64,000 nt of DNA from CAVSWT01 sp963777515. GTDB taxonomy: Bacteria > Bacteroidota > Ignavibacteria > Ignavibacteriales > Ignavibacteriaceae. Shown here piece by piece: positions 11,703 to 21,213 of the stretch; within the stretch, counting starts at the first letter, position 1; each line of letters starts with the position of its first letter. A model generated the notes under the pieces. The model was not told the origin of the DNA, did no database searches, and saw only the letters and a program-made list of their open reading frames with translations. The translations under genes and the position numbers were made by a program. The stretch spans positions 62,001-126,000 of the forward strand of contig CAVZQU010000013.1 in the NCBI GenBank assembly GCA_963777515.1, given 5' to 3'.

Positions 11703-13259
11703 ATGAATAAAACTCTTAAAAAAATAGCAGCAGTCTTGGTAATAATAATTTTGCTGCCGGTCGTTTTTTTTAGTGTTTATGAAATTTCAACCCTCAATAA
11801 AAATGAGGAGGTGTTAAAAGGAGTTTATAATAAACAGCTTGATGCAATTCTTTATTCCGTTAATCAATATTCGGATGACATTGTCAGTTCCTGGCGAAGC
11901 AATATTAATCTGCAATTTTTAGAGCAACCTAGCAGGGATAAATACAAAACAACAATAGACAGTATTGTGAAATTTAATTCTGCAATTCAATATCTATTTT
12001 TTGTTGACAGTCTAAACTCACACAAATATAATTTTTCAATTAGTAAAAATCGTTTGATAGATACCGTTGAACTTAGAAATGTTTTTAAAAATGCTAAAGA
12101 TAAAATTAAGAAACTTTATACATACAAGCGTGGAGGCTTTTATAAAATTGAACCGATAGAAACACCAATTAACAATAAATATATTCTTTTAATCTTTTTA
12201 ACAAATGACCCGGTTAAAGAATATAATATAGCTGGAGTTTTAATAGACCCGGGGAAATTTGTTGAAAACTACCTTTCACAAAAGATTCAAAGCGTTGCCG
12301 AAGACCAATTCATTTTAACTGTTAATGAAAGCCATTCAGGTAATCAAATCTATTCAACCGAACAAAGCAAGATTGAAAATGTTCAGCAGCAAAAGGCTTT
12401 GTGGCTGCTTCCAAATTATTATTTGGGAATTAAATTCAAAGGGAAAACGGTTGAAGAATTAGTTAACGAACGTTCGTCAACAAATCTTATTTTAATTTTA
12501 GTTTTGTCAGTGCTATTGATTAGTGCAGGAATTATTGTTTTTATAAATATTAAAAAAGAAATTGAGCTTTCACAGCTTAAAGCGGATTTCGTTTCAAACG
12601 TATCTCATGAAATAAAAACTCCGCTTGCGCTTATAAGCATGTTCGCAGAAACTCTTGAAAAAGGAAGAGTAAAAACAGAAGAGAAAAAGAATGAATATTA
12701 TTCTATTATAATTCAGGAGACAAATAGACTTGGTAAAATTGTTAATAAAATTCTAAGCTTCTCCAAGATAGAAGCAGGTAAACGTCTTTATAATCTTACC
12801 GAAACTGATGTTAACAAAGTAGTTGAAAATGTTTATAGCACATACAAGTTCCATCTTAATAACAATGGTTTTGATTTTAATTATGAATTGCAGCCTAACC
12901 TACCGATTGTAAAAGCGGATGAAGAAGCAATATCTGAAGCAGTGATAAATTTAATTGATAATGCAGTTAAATACAGCGGTAATATCAAATCAATAAAGAT
13001 TTTTACCGGAAGGAAAAACGATTCCGTTTTTATAGCTGTAGAAGATAAAGGAATTGGAATTTCTGAAAAAGATAAGAAGAAAATATTTGATAAGTTTTTT
13101 AGAGTACAATCCGGGGACGTTTACAATTCTAAAGGAACCGGGTTGGGTTTAACAATTGTTAAGCATATAATGGATGCACACAACGGCAAGATTGAGTTGA
13201 ACAGTCAATTGGGTAACGGTAGCACTTTTAAATTAATTTTTAATGTTGATAAAAAATAA
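11703..13259 (+). CDS. Membrane sensor histidine kinase
   Basis: 518-residue sensor kinase. A transmembrane helix at residues about 7-27 and a second at about 262-284 enclose a 235-residue periplasmic sensor domain of no recognised type; no HAMP domain is evident. The H-box is SNVSHEIKTPLALI with the phosphoacceptor His at residue 302. It is followed by the N-box NLIDNAVKYS, G1 EDKGIGIS and G2 GTGLGLTIVKH. It autophosphorylates and should pass phosphate to the regulator encoded 37 bp downstream. The signal is unknown. A TGACA-type promoter upstream suggests autoregulation. Confidence 0.93.
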   Translation: MNKTLKKIAAVLVIIILLPVVFFSVYEISTLNKNEEVLKGVYNKQLDAILYSVNQYSDDIVSSWRSNINLQFLEQPSRDKYKTTIDSIVKFNSAIQYLFFVDSLNSHKYNFSISKNRLIDTVELRNVFKNAKDKIKKLYTYKRGGFYKIEPIETPINNKYILLIFLTNDPVKEYNIAGVLIDPGKFVENYLSQKIQSVAEDQFILTVNESHSGNQIYSTEQSKIENVQQQKALWLLPNYYLGIKFKGKTVEELVNERSSTNLILILVLSVLLISAGIIVFINIKKEIELSQLKADFVSNVSHEIKTPLALISMFAETLEKGRVKTEEKKNEYYSIIIQETNRLGKIVNKILSFSKIEAGKRLYNLTETDVNKVVENVYSTYKFHLNNNGFDFNYELQPNLPIVKADEEAISEAVINLIDNAVKYSGNIKSIKIFTGRKNDSVFIAVEDKGIGISEKDKKKIFDKFFRVQSGDVYNSKGTGLGLTIVKHIMDAHNGKIELNSQLGNGSTFKLIFNVDKK

Positions 13260-13296
13260 GTTTAAACTTTTAAGTTAAAATTAAAAGAGATTCGAA

Positions 13297-13983
13297 ATGA
13301 GTAAAATATTAATTGTTGAAGACGAACCAAACATGAGGCTGGGGCTAAAGGATAACCTGGAATTTGAAGATTATGAAGTTGATGTTGCTGAAGATGGTGA
13401 AATAGCTTTAAATCAAATTAGGAACAACAATTATAATTTGATTTTACTTGATGTTATGCTTCCTAAAGTTTCAGGCTTTGAAGTCTGCAAGCAAATAAGA
13501 AAAGATGGGAATCAAACCCCGGTTATTTTATTAACGGCAAAAGGTGAAGAAGCAAATAAAGTTAGAGGTCTCGAACTTGGGGCTGATGATTACGTTACAA
13601 AACCTTTTAGTCTAATGGAATTATTGGCTCGAATTAAAGCCGTGTTACGAAGATATGAAAACCAGGCCTCAAACAAGAAAGATGAGATTGTGACTATTGG
13701 TAAGCTCAAGGTTAATTTCTCAACTTACAATGCGCAGGAAAAAGATGAATCTATTTTGATGTCACACAAAGAATTTGAAATACTTCATTACTTATGGAAT
13801 CATAAAAATGAAACAGTCAGCCGTGACGGTTTATTGGAGGATGTTTGGGGTTATGATGAATTTCCAACTACAAGGACTATTGATAACTTTATTTTAAAGC
13901 TTCGTCAAAAAATTGAAATTGATCATGCGCATCCCCATATTATATTAACCGTTCATGGTATTGGCTATAAGTTAGTTTATTGA
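13297..13983 (+). CDS. OmpR-family response regulator
   Basis: 228-residue cytosolic transcription regulator. The receiver domain (residues 1-118) has the acidic pocket VEDE, phosphoacceptor Asp52 (LILLDVMLPK), Thr80 and Lys102 (TKPFS). The C-terminal winged helix (about 130-228) has the SHKEFEILHYLWNH and TRTIDNFILKLRQKIE segments of the OmpR/PhoB type. It is the partner of the upstream kinase. OmpR-type proteins bind direct repeats on one face of DNA. The TGACA repeats upstream of 15465, spaced 10 and 21 bp, are the best local candidates. Confidence 0.93.
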   Translation: MSKILIVEDEPNMRLGLKDNLEFEDYEVDVAEDGEIALNQIRNNNYNLILLDVMLPKVSGFEVCKQIRKDGNQTPVILLTAKGEEANKVRGLELGADDYVTKPFSLMELLARIKAVLRRYENQASNKKDEIVTIGKLKVNFSTYNAQEKDESILMSHKEFEILHYLWNHKNETVSRDGLLEDVWGYDEFPTTRTIDNFILKLRQKIEIDHAHPHIILTVHGIGYKLVY

Positions 13984-14004
13984 CAATTTTCACTCAATCT
14001 GCAA

Positions 14005-14069
14005 TGACAACTTTTTACAATTGCTTACTTGCAAATGACTTTTACTAAAATAATATTCAATAAGTTTTG
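14005..14069 (+). promoter_or_regulatory. Candidate regulated promoter with TGACA/TGACT boxes
   Basis: TGACA at 14005 and TGACT at 14035 lie 30 bp apart. After TGACT comes a 21-bp gap and then TAAGTTTTG (14061-14069), close to TAnnTTTG. The region TGACAACTTTTTACAATT also resembles 11619-11637, upstream of the kinase. A further TGACA overlaps the regulator's stop codon at 13981. Confidence 0.35.
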
Positions 14070-14096
14070 TATGGTAAAAATAATGTTGGTGTTAGT

Positions 14097-15158
14097 ATGA
14101 AACCGAACTTAAAAATATTATCTATAATTATAATTCTTGTTTATTTGTTTTCAATTAATGTTCTGGCAAATGATAAAGTTAAAATAATAAATCTTGAAGG
14201 AAAGTGGAGATTTTCAATAGGTGACAATCCTGATTGGGCTAAACCTGGATACAACGATAGCCAATGGGAGAAAATTTATGTCCCTGACTCGTGGGAAAAC
14301 CAGGGCTTTAATGGATACAACGGATATGCCTGGTATAGAATCAGTTTTAATCTTCCGCGTGAATATGATGGAAGAACTTTATATTTATCTTTGGGAAGAG
14401 TTGATGATGTAGATGAAACTTTTATAAACGGGAAAATGATTGGCCGATCAGGTTCTTTCCCGCCAAATTATCAAACTTCTTATTATGCCTGGAGAAATTA
14501 TCCAATCCCTGCTGAAATATTAAACCGGGATGGAAGTAATGAAATCGCAGTTAGAGTATATGATTCCCAGCTTGAAGGAGGTATTGTAGAAGGAGATATT
14601 GGAATATTTACATTCGTTAATGCATTAGTTCCTGATATTAGTTTTGAAGGCAAATGGAAATTCAAAACCGGTGATAATGAAGAATGGGAAGCAAAAGATT
14701 TTAACGATAAAGATTGGGACAGTATAATAGTTCCCGGTTATTGGGAATCCCAAGGATATAAAAATTATGATGGAATTGCATGGTATAGGAAAGAATTTAC
14801 TATGCCTCAAAGTCTGCTTGGCAAACAGTTAGTTTTGCTTATGGGAAAGATTGATGATTATGATGAGGTTTATCTTAACGGACAACTAGTTGGTTCCACA
14901 GGCGATATGAAAAAAGCGGGTTCAAGATTTGATTATGGAAAGGAATATGCACAATTCCGCGGATATTATATATTGGACAATAAATTGTTGATTCCAGGAA
15001 AAAATGTTATTGCAGTTAGAGTTTATGATGGTTATAACATAGGCGGAATTTATGAGGGACCTATTGGATTAATTACTCAAAACGAATATATCCGGTATTG
15101 GAAGTCATATAAAAGCAAAGACAAAAAGAACTTTTGGGATTATTTCTTCGACAATTAA
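14097..15158 (+). CDS. Exported protein with two tandem GH2-type sugar-binding domains
   Basis: 353 residues from ATG 14097; an in-frame TTG at 14067 would put ten residues before a good signal peptide and overlaps the -7 box. After the signal peptide come two homologous jelly-roll domains, at about 27-175 and 180-335. Both share EGKW+F, the VP+SWE/GYWESQG block, AWYR, and LGR/GK+DD+DE+++NG. This fold is the N-terminal sugar-binding domain of family 2 glycoside hydrolases. No catalytic barrel follows; the gene ends soon after the second domain. It may bind carbohydrate at the cell surface. It follows the two-component operon and has a TGAC-box promoter. Confidence 0.8.
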   Translation: MKPNLKILSIIIILVYLFSINVLANDKVKIINLEGKWRFSIGDNPDWAKPGYNDSQWEKIYVPDSWENQGFNGYNGYAWYRISFNLPREYDGRTLYLSLGRVDDVDETFINGKMIGRSGSFPPNYQTSYYAWRNYPIPAEILNRDGSNEIAVRVYDSQLEGGIVEGDIGIFTFVNALVPDISFEGKWKFKTGDNEEWEAKDFNDKDWDSIIVPGYWESQGYKNYDGIAWYRKEFTMPQSLLGKQLVLLMGKIDDYDEVYLNGQLVGSTGDMKKAGSRFDYGKEYAQFRGYYILDNKLLIPGKNVIAVRVYDGYNIGGIYEGPIGLITQNEYIRYWKSYKSKDKKNFWDYFFDN

Positions 15159-15190
15159 AATTCTTTTACAATTAATGTGATAAGTTTTGT

Positions 15191-15222
15191 AAAGACGCTC
15201 CGCCGGAGCGTCTTTCGTTTTA
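15191..15222 (+). terminator. Rho-independent terminator
   Basis: An 11-bp stem (AAAGACGCTCC at 15191-15201, complement at 15205-15215) with a GCC loop, then CGTTTT. It closes the jelly-roll gene. Confidence 0.9.
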
Positions 15223-15352
15223 AATGTTTTCACCAATCCTAAAATTTTGTTTTGTATAATGTTAAATGAAAATTTTATTTGTCAACAAAAAAATTAAAAT
15301 TATTTTCATCCTCTCCATTCATCATACCATACAACCATTCATATATAGGCCA

Positions 15353-15416
15353 TGACAAACTGTGACATTCATTTACTTTAAGGTGACAACGTAAACATTT
15401 CCCTTCCGTAGCTTTG
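15353..15416 (+). promoter_or_regulatory. Three TGACA repeats upstream of a -7 box
   Basis: TGACA occurs at 15353, 15363 and 15384, with spacings of 10 and 21 bp, so all lie on one DNA face. The last lies 20 bp before TAGCTTTG (15409-15416), a perfect TAnnTTTG -7 box, and takes the place of the -33 TTTG. This fits an activator-dependent promoter bound by an OmpR-family regulator. The 15159-15464 gap otherwise holds only the terminator. Confidence 0.5.
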
Positions 15417-15464
15417 AACTAGAGATTGAAACTAATTAAAAAATAAAACAAGTAGGAGATCATC

Positions 15465-15887
15465 ATGAAAACAGCAGTATTTACCAATGCAAAGGTTAGT
15501 GTTTTTTTATTAGCAGCTTTTATGTTTTTATTCGCTGCTCCATCAATATTCTCACAAAGCCAAAAAACCGATATTGAACCTAAGTTCATTAACAATTTGA
15601 ACGTAGGTATTAAGTCAGATAACGAAGGATTAAGAAAAAGCTGTATTTATTTCACAGGGATATACATGTTAAAAGAATGTGTTCCTACTCTTGTTGAACA
15701 GTTATCAAAAGAAAACAATCCTGATGTTAAAATATTAATTGCTTTATCGCTTTATAGAATCGGCGAGGAAAATGGAATTAAAGCAGTTGAAAAATTATCA
15801 ATGCATGATGATAATTTAAGAGTAAGAAAAATGGGAAATGCAATTTTAACCAAGTTTGAGAAGGAAAAAATACTTACTTCAAAATGA
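15465..15887 (+). CDS. Small exported HEAT-repeat-like protein
   Basis: 140 residues. TAGGAG at 15452 precedes ATG 15465. The signal peptide runs to about residue 31 (FAAPSIFSQS). The mature part is a short alpha-solenoid: successive helices with KSCIYFTGIYMLKECVPTLVEQL, PDVKILIALSLYRIGEENGIKAVEKL and RVRKMGNAILTKF look like two or three HEAT-type repeats, probably for protein binding in the periplasm. Its promoter has three TGACA boxes, linking it to the nearby two-component system. No named family is recognised. Confidence 0.75.
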   Translation: MKTAVFTNAKVSVFLLAAFMFLFAAPSIFSQSQKTDIEPKFINNLNVGIKSDNEGLRKSCIYFTGIYMLKECVPTLVEQLSKENNPDVKILIALSLYRIGEENGIKAVEKLSMHDDNLRVRKMGNAILTKFEKEKILTSK

Positions 15888-15915
15888 GTTTAGGGGAAAC
15901 ATAACAACCACGTCG

Positions 15916-15953
15916 CACCGGTATTCCTTGAACCAAGAATACCGGTGTTTTAT
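15916..15953. terminator. Bidirectional terminator between convergent genes
   Basis: Stem CACCGGTATTC (15916-15926) with complement at 15937-15947, extended by CTTG/CAAG, then a T-run TTTTATTTT on the plus strand. It sits between the HEAT-like gene and the transglycosylase, which converge. Confidence 0.8.
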
Positions 15954-15963
15954 TTTAAACATA

Positions 15964-16908
15964 CTATTCAGCAATTATATCAATACTCCCTTTATCAGGA
16001 ATTTTAATAGAATAAGTTTTCAATTGTTTGTTTGTCAATTTGGAATCGCGCAGCCAGGGGTTATAAAATTTTAATGTTTTATAGTTAATTCCATTAGCAG
16101 TTGCAAAGTCAGCCCAATCCGGGACAGCAGTATTTACATTTACTTCGTGATATTTTAAGGGGGGATAAAGATCATCCTCATTTAAATAAAACCCAAAACT
16201 CTCCGGATTTTTGAATACTTCTTTGAACGCAACTGCTCTCGGAATATATCTTGAAGTTTCCTCACCTAAAACAAGATTATAATAATTTTTAGCTTTTTGT
16301 TTTTGCATTTGAGTTGTTATTCCATTGGTCCCGAAATTATATGAGGCCGCTGCTAAAGTCCAGCTTCCGAACTGCTGGTATGCATCATTAAAAAATTTAC
16401 ATGCTGCTTCCGTTGATTTTTCAACATCATATCTTTCATCAACCTGGTCATTTACTTCGAGTCCGTACTTTTTTGCAGTTCCTTCCACAAACTGCCAAAA
16501 GCCAGTTGCACCTGCAGGAGATACAACGTTATCCATAAGACTTTCAACTAAACATAGATATTTAAAGTCATCGGGAATATTATTCTCTTTTAATATTGGT
16601 TCAATTACCGGGAACCATCTGTTTGCTCTCTTAAGTGCTAACAAAGTTGCAGAATGCCAGTAAGTATTAACTAATATTTCACGGTCAATTCTTTCTTTAA
16701 CTTCAAAATTTTGTAAAGGAACATCTTCGCCGGCAAAGCTAAGATGATTTGAAAATTTAGGTGAAATAATTTTATAATCTTGCGGTGCATCTGCTGCAGA
16801 TTTACTTTTATCAAGAGTTAAACCGGATAATAGAAAAATAATTATTGCCGTTGCAAAGCCCAATGAATAGTAAATAATTTTTGTTTTATTGGAAGTATTA
16901 ATATTCAA
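15964..16908 (-). CDS. Membrane-anchored lytic murein transglycosylase (SLT domain)
   Basis: 314 residues. An N-terminal hydrophobic segment (about 12-30) exports or anchors it. The SLT (GH23) domain follows at about 95-240. Catalytic Glu122 lies in LCLVESLMDN, then SPAGATGFWQF, then AAASYNFG, the three hallmark motifs of MltD/Slt-type enzymes. These cleave the glycan chain of peptidoglycan with formation of 1,6-anhydroMurNAc. No LysM repeat is present, unlike MltD. The last 60 residues, from DLYPPLKYHEV, resemble the linker found in Bacteroidetes homologues. Transcribed alone. Confidence 0.9.
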   Translation of the reverse strand: MNINTSNKTKIIYYSLGFATAIIIFLLSGLTLDKSKSAADAPQDYKIISPKFSNHLSFAGEDVPLQNFEVKERIDREILVNTYWHSATLLALKRANRWFPVIEPILKENNIPDDFKYLCLVESLMDNVVSPAGATGFWQFVEGTAKKYGLEVNDQVDERYDVEKSTEAACKFFNDAYQQFGSWTLAAASYNFGTNGITTQMQKQKAKNYYNLVLGEETSRYIPRAVAFKEVFKNPESFGFYLNEDDLYPPLKYHEVNVNTAVPDWADFATANGINYKTLKFYNPWLRDSKLTNKQLKTYSIKIPDKGSIDIIAE

Positions 16909-17099
16909 TTTGTAACCTATTTTTTAAAAATTTTGATTTTATTTAAAATAAAATCGAACCTAACTTATAAGATTAAAATTAAAGATTAAAGTTAAATCCA
17001 AAGTTTATGTCTAATCAGATTTAGTTTCTATGTGAAAAGCTTTATTTTAATTAAATTTGCTTAAAGAATTTATTAACAAAATTTTTAAGGATAGATCAA

Positions 17100-18770
17100 A
17101 TGAAATATTTATCACTATTACTTATTTCATTGCTGATATTGCTTGTCGGCTGTAAATCACAAAATGATGAAACAGAAAATAAGGAAGTTACCATGTTAAA
17201 AGAAAAGATAGCTCAATTTGTTCCTGTTGAATTAAAATATGATTCATCTCATCTCACAGCAAAACAGAAAATTGTAGTTGAAAAACTTTTTGAAGCATCT
17301 CAATTAATGGATTCAATATTTCTGAATCAAGTTTATTCAAAGAATGAAGAAATTAAAGCAAAATTAGAAGCATCAAATGATGAAGTAGATAAACTAAAGC
17401 TTCAATATTTTAATTTGATGTTTGGGCCATTTGACAGGCTTGATCATGATAAACCTTTCATTGGCGACAAGAAAAAACCTTTAGGCGCAAATTTTTATCC
17501 TGAAAATATGTCCATGGAAGAATTTAATAATTGGATAAAAGATCATCCGAATGATGAAAAAGCTTTTACTTCGGATTTTACCATAATCAGAAGAGATGGG
17601 AAGAAATTAATTGCAATTCCATATTCAGAAGCCTATAAACCGCAATTAACCAAAGCTGCAAAACTGCTTCGCGAAGCTGCTGATAATGCTGAAAATCCGT
17701 CCTTAAAAAATTATTTGAACTTAAGAGCAAAAGCATTTGAAACAAATGATTATTATGAAAGCGATATGGCCTGGATGGATTTGAAGAATAATGATATCGA
17801 AATAGTGATAGGCCCGTACGAAGTTTATGAAGATAATCTTTTTAATTACAAAGCATCTTTCGAAAGCTTTTTAACAATTAAAGATCCGGTTGAGAGCGAA
17901 AAGCTGAAAAAATTCGGAAGTTATTTGAAAGACATTGAGAACCATCTTCCGATTGATGATAAATATAAAAATACTGAAAGAGGTTCCGAATCACCCATAG
18001 TTGTGGTTAATGAAATTTATTCCGGCGGTGATACAAAAGCCGGAGTGCAGACTTTGGCCTTTAATCTTCCGAATGATGAAAGAGTGAGAAAAGCAAAGGG
18101 TTCTAAAAAGGTTATGCTGAAGAATATAAGCGACGCAAAATTTGAAAAACAGTTAAAGCCTATTTCAGAAATTGTTATGGAAAAAGACCAGTTGCCTTAT
18201 GTGACAGTTAATGCATTTTTCAGCCATGCATTAATGCATGAAATGTCTCACGGTGTCGGCCCCGGCTTTATAACTGTTAATGGAAGAAAGACTGAAGTTA
18301 AAAAAGAGTTGAAAGAAACTTATTCAACTATTGAGGAATGTAAAGCAGATGTTCTTGGAATGTACAATAATATTTTTATGATTGATAAAGGAATGTTTCC
18401 TAAGAGTTTTGCTAATGAGACTTATACAACATTTTTAGCCGGCATATTTCGTTCAGTTAGATTTGGAATTACAGAAGCGCATGGGAGAGGAAATGCTATA
18501 ATTTATAATTATCTTTTAGAAAACGGCGGCTATCAATATGACAAACAAACTCAAAAAGTCAGAGTAAATTTTGATAAAGTATATGATGTTATCAAACAAC
18601 TTGCACATGATCTGTTGACGTTACAAGCAACAGGAAATTATCAAGGCGCAAAGGATATGATAGCAAAGTACGCAGTTATTACTCCAACAATGAAAACCTT
18701 GATTGAGAAGCTGTCAAATATTCCTGTTGATATTAAGCCTGTATTTGAAATTGAGGAAGAAGTAGAATAA
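17100..18770 (+). CDS. Lipoprotein zinc peptidase related to dipeptidyl peptidase III (M49)
   Basis: 556-residue lipoprotein; the lipobox LLVGC puts the acylated Cys at residue 18. The metal site is HEMSH at 380-384 (HExxH) with a second motif EECKAD at 412-417. The latter resembles the EECRAE/D of M49 dipeptidyl peptidase III, although M49 enzymes have HELLGH with one extra residue. A zinc-dependent exo- or oligopeptidase acting in the periplasm or at the surface is inferred. A TAAATTTG -7-like box lies at 17052. It converges with the M28 peptidase gene. Confidence 0.75.
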   Translation: MKYLSLLLISLLILLVGCKSQNDETENKEVTMLKEKIAQFVPVELKYDSSHLTAKQKIVVEKLFEASQLMDSIFLNQVYSKNEEIKAKLEASNDEVDKLKLQYFNLMFGPFDRLDHDKPFIGDKKKPLGANFYPENMSMEEFNNWIKDHPNDEKAFTSDFTIIRRDGKKLIAIPYSEAYKPQLTKAAKLLREAADNAENPSLKNYLNLRAKAFETNDYYESDMAWMDLKNNDIEIVIGPYEVYEDNLFNYKASFESFLTIKDPVESEKLKKFGSYLKDIENHLPIDDKYKNTERGSESPIVVVNEIYSGGDTKAGVQTLAFNLPNDERVRKAKGSKKVMLKNISDAKFEKQLKPISEIVMEKDQLPYVTVNAFFSHALMHEMSHGVGPGFITVNGRKTEVKKELKETYSTIEECKADVLGMYNNIFMIDKGMFPKSFANETYTTFLAGIFRSVRFGITEAHGRGNAIIYNYLLENGGYQYDKQTQKVRVNFDKVYDVIKQLAHDLLTLQATGNYQGAKDMIAKYAVITPTMKTLIEKLSNIPVDIKPVFEIEEEVE

Positions 18771-18859
18771 AAATTTTATTTCGATTGTTGGAGTAATGGG
18801 ACTTTGAAATTATACCTCATTATCCCAACACTACTTCTTTAATTATTGAATGACAATAT

Positions 18860-21094
18860 TTATTTATCTAATTCATCTTTAACGATTTTAGTAGCTTTAT
18901 CTATTTGTTCAGCAAATTGATCAAGAGTTTTTGAAACTACAACTATTTGTTCATTAGCTTGCTTCCAGTCTCTTTGCTCAATTGCTTCTCTCACTGCGGG
19001 GAGTGTTTTTACACCATAGCCGGTATAAAACCCCGGAGCATAAATTTCGTGAATGTACCATGGGCGTTCGGGCAACCCATTTTTATTGGTTAGGTATCTT
19101 TCAGTCTTCATTAATATTTCATTTAAATTTTTAAGAGCTGTTGGTGATAACTTTTTATTACTTTCATTAAGTTTTTTCTCCACATCTTCATAAGCAGAAG
19201 AGCTTTTTTCAACTTGTACAATTGAGTTTTGAAGAGGGGCGAAATCTAAAAAGGGGACTTGATCTTTTTCTTTTGGGGGATTATAAATTTCTGTTGGATC
19301 AGAAGCATAAATATAATCACCGTCATTTAATTTTTTATTTTGCTCCTCTGTTTCTTTTCTCATGTTGTCGGTCAACTTTGAAATCTCATTAAAATATTTT
19401 TTAACTGTTTCTGAAAAATCATTAAATTCAAAAGGTAAGATATTTGCATCTGCTAAATTCAACACTGCATGCCCGCCGGTTTGTGATAAAGCTATTCCAT
19501 ATTGAAATCCTGGATCACCAAATCTAATATAGTGGTCATAAGAATCGTAAATGGAATGATACTCGCCGCCGCCGTCTTCTCCCCCATAGCCAATATTTAA
19601 TGATGCAATACCGGCATGCTGTAAGAAAGGGCTAAAATCAGAACCGGAACCTAGGGCAGATATTCGAAAATCTTTTCTATCCGCAATATTGTTCTTTGCT
19701 TCTTCAGAACCATTAACAAGTATATTTGCCCGCAGTCTTTTTGCAACACTTATGTTTTTTTCGGGATCATTAATCCCATTTGCAATTTTATTTACAAAAT
19801 GCTCAAGAGTATGTGAACCGCCGGCATATAAAAATCCTCGCCCGTTGCCATCAGAATTAATATACGCCACTGCTTTCTGTTTTAGTTCATCAATATGTTT
19901 CTCAACCCACTCTGTAGAACCAAACAAACCTTCTTCTTCACCATCCCAACTACAGTAAACAATCGTTCGTTTAGGTTTCCATCCTGTCTTTAAAAGTTTC
20001 CCTAAACTTCTTGCTTCATCAAGCATAGCCACTTGGCCGCTTATTGGATCTTCTGCGCCGTTTACCCATGCATCTTGATGATTGCCTCTAATTACCCATT
20101 CATCAGGATAATCTTTGCCGTTAATTTTTGCAATCACATCATAAAGGGGAACCATGTCCCAATTGAATTCAACTTTTAAATGAATTTTAGTTTTACCTGG
20201 ACCGATATGATAAGTTATCGGTAGAGCGCCTCTCCAGCTTTCCGGTGCTACAGGTCCTTCGAGAGTACTAAGAAAATGTACAGCATCACCATATGAAATA
20301 GGTAGAACAGGAATTTTGCATAATGTCGTTGCATCTTTAATGCTTAATCGTTTTGCGTCTTCAGTTGCACCAATAAAAGGTGTTAACGGATCACCGCAAT
20401 ATTGAGGGAAGTCTATCACCGATCCTCTTTGAACGCCATCTTCACTTCTGTAAGAACCTTTAGGATAAACATCTCCTTGATAATAACCGTCACCTTTGGG
20501 ATCAGAATAAATTATGCATCCAATTGCACCATGTTCTGCAGCTACCTTTGGTTTTATTCCCCGCCAGGCAGCACCATAACGGGCAATAACGATTTTTCCT
20601 TTTACGTCAATACCTTTTTCAGCTAAAACTTCATAATCTTTTGGAATTCCATAGTTAACATAAACCAGTTCACCTGTCACATCTCCATCTGCAGAATAAG
20701 CATTATAAGTAGGAAGCTGATCATCTATTTGATCCGAAGTCCTATCTTCTTTTAAAGCTGGTTCGAAAAGTTTTGCCGTATATTTTTGAGGTCCAGTCAT
20801 TTCAAGAATTCTTGTTTTGGGAGTAGGGAAGAGTACTTTAAATTCCTCAATGTTCGAATCAAAACCCCATGATTTATATAATGAATCAATATATAAAGCA
20901 TTGCTTTTATCATAAGCGGAACCAAGATGATGAGGATATGCGGCTAAACGTTTCATCCATGTATCTTGATCCTCTTTATTTAAGTTTGTATCAAATTTTT
21001 TTTGTAAATCATTTAATGTTTTTTCTTGTGCGGATAATGTTCCTGAATAAAAAAACATAAAGAAGATAAAAATGATGGTTAATAAATATTTCAT
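18860..21094 (-). CDS. Secreted M28 metallopeptidase (glutamate carboxypeptidase II-like)
   Basis: 744 residues with a signal peptide (residues 1-22). Architecture matches the transferrin-receptor/PSMA group: a protease-associated (PA) domain at about 105-280 and a two-zinc M28 domain at about 300-560. The latter has GNHQDAW with His339 and Asp341, then WDGEEEGLFGS and SDFSPFLQHAG. A TFR-like helical dimerisation domain occupies the C-terminal 170 residues. It removes C-terminal or acidic residues from peptides outside the cytoplasm. The exact specificity is not visible. Transcribed alone, with a terminator for the preceding gene at 21161. Confidence 0.92.
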   Translation of the reverse strand: MKYLLTIIFIFFMFFYSGTLSAQEKTLNDLQKKFDTNLNKEDQDTWMKRLAAYPHHLGSAYDKSNALYIDSLYKSWGFDSNIEEFKVLFPTPKTRILEMTGPQKYTAKLFEPALKEDRTSDQIDDQLPTYNAYSADGDVTGELVYVNYGIPKDYEVLAEKGIDVKGKIVIARYGAAWRGIKPKVAAEHGAIGCIIYSDPKGDGYYQGDVYPKGSYRSEDGVQRGSVIDFPQYCGDPLTPFIGATEDAKRLSIKDATTLCKIPVLPISYGDAVHFLSTLEGPVAPESWRGALPITYHIGPGKTKIHLKVEFNWDMVPLYDVIAKINGKDYPDEWVIRGNHQDAWVNGAEDPISGQVAMLDEARSLGKLLKTGWKPKRTIVYCSWDGEEEGLFGSTEWVEKHIDELKQKAVAYINSDGNGRGFLYAGGSHTLEHFVNKIANGINDPEKNISVAKRLRANILVNGSEEAKNNIADRKDFRISALGSGSDFSPFLQHAGIASLNIGYGGEDGGGEYHSIYDSYDHYIRFGDPGFQYGIALSQTGGHAVLNLADANILPFEFNDFSETVKKYFNEISKLTDNMRKETEEQNKKLNDGDYIYASDPTEIYNPPKEKDQVPFLDFAPLQNSIVQVEKSSSAYEDVEKKLNESNKKLSPTALKNLNEILMKTERYLTNKNGLPERPWYIHEIYAPGFYTGYGVKTLPAVREAIEQRDWKQANEQIVVVSKTLDQFAEQIDKATKIVKDELDK

Positions 21095-21160
21095 TTTAAT
21101 CCTACGGTAGGTTTTAGATTTTTAATTAGCTAAAGTAGTAATAATTATAATTATAAAAAA

Positions 21161-21188
21161 AGAGCGGGTTAATTAATTAACCCGCTCT
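21161..21188 (-). terminator. Terminator of the BNR-propeller gene
   Basis: A perfect 28-nt palindrome (AGAGCGGGTTAATT and complement). On the minus strand it is followed by a run of T (the A-run at about 21154-21160), 26 bp past the stop at 21214. Confidence 0.85.
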
Positions 21189-21213
21189 ATAAAACTACAC
21201 AAAGATGTTATCT

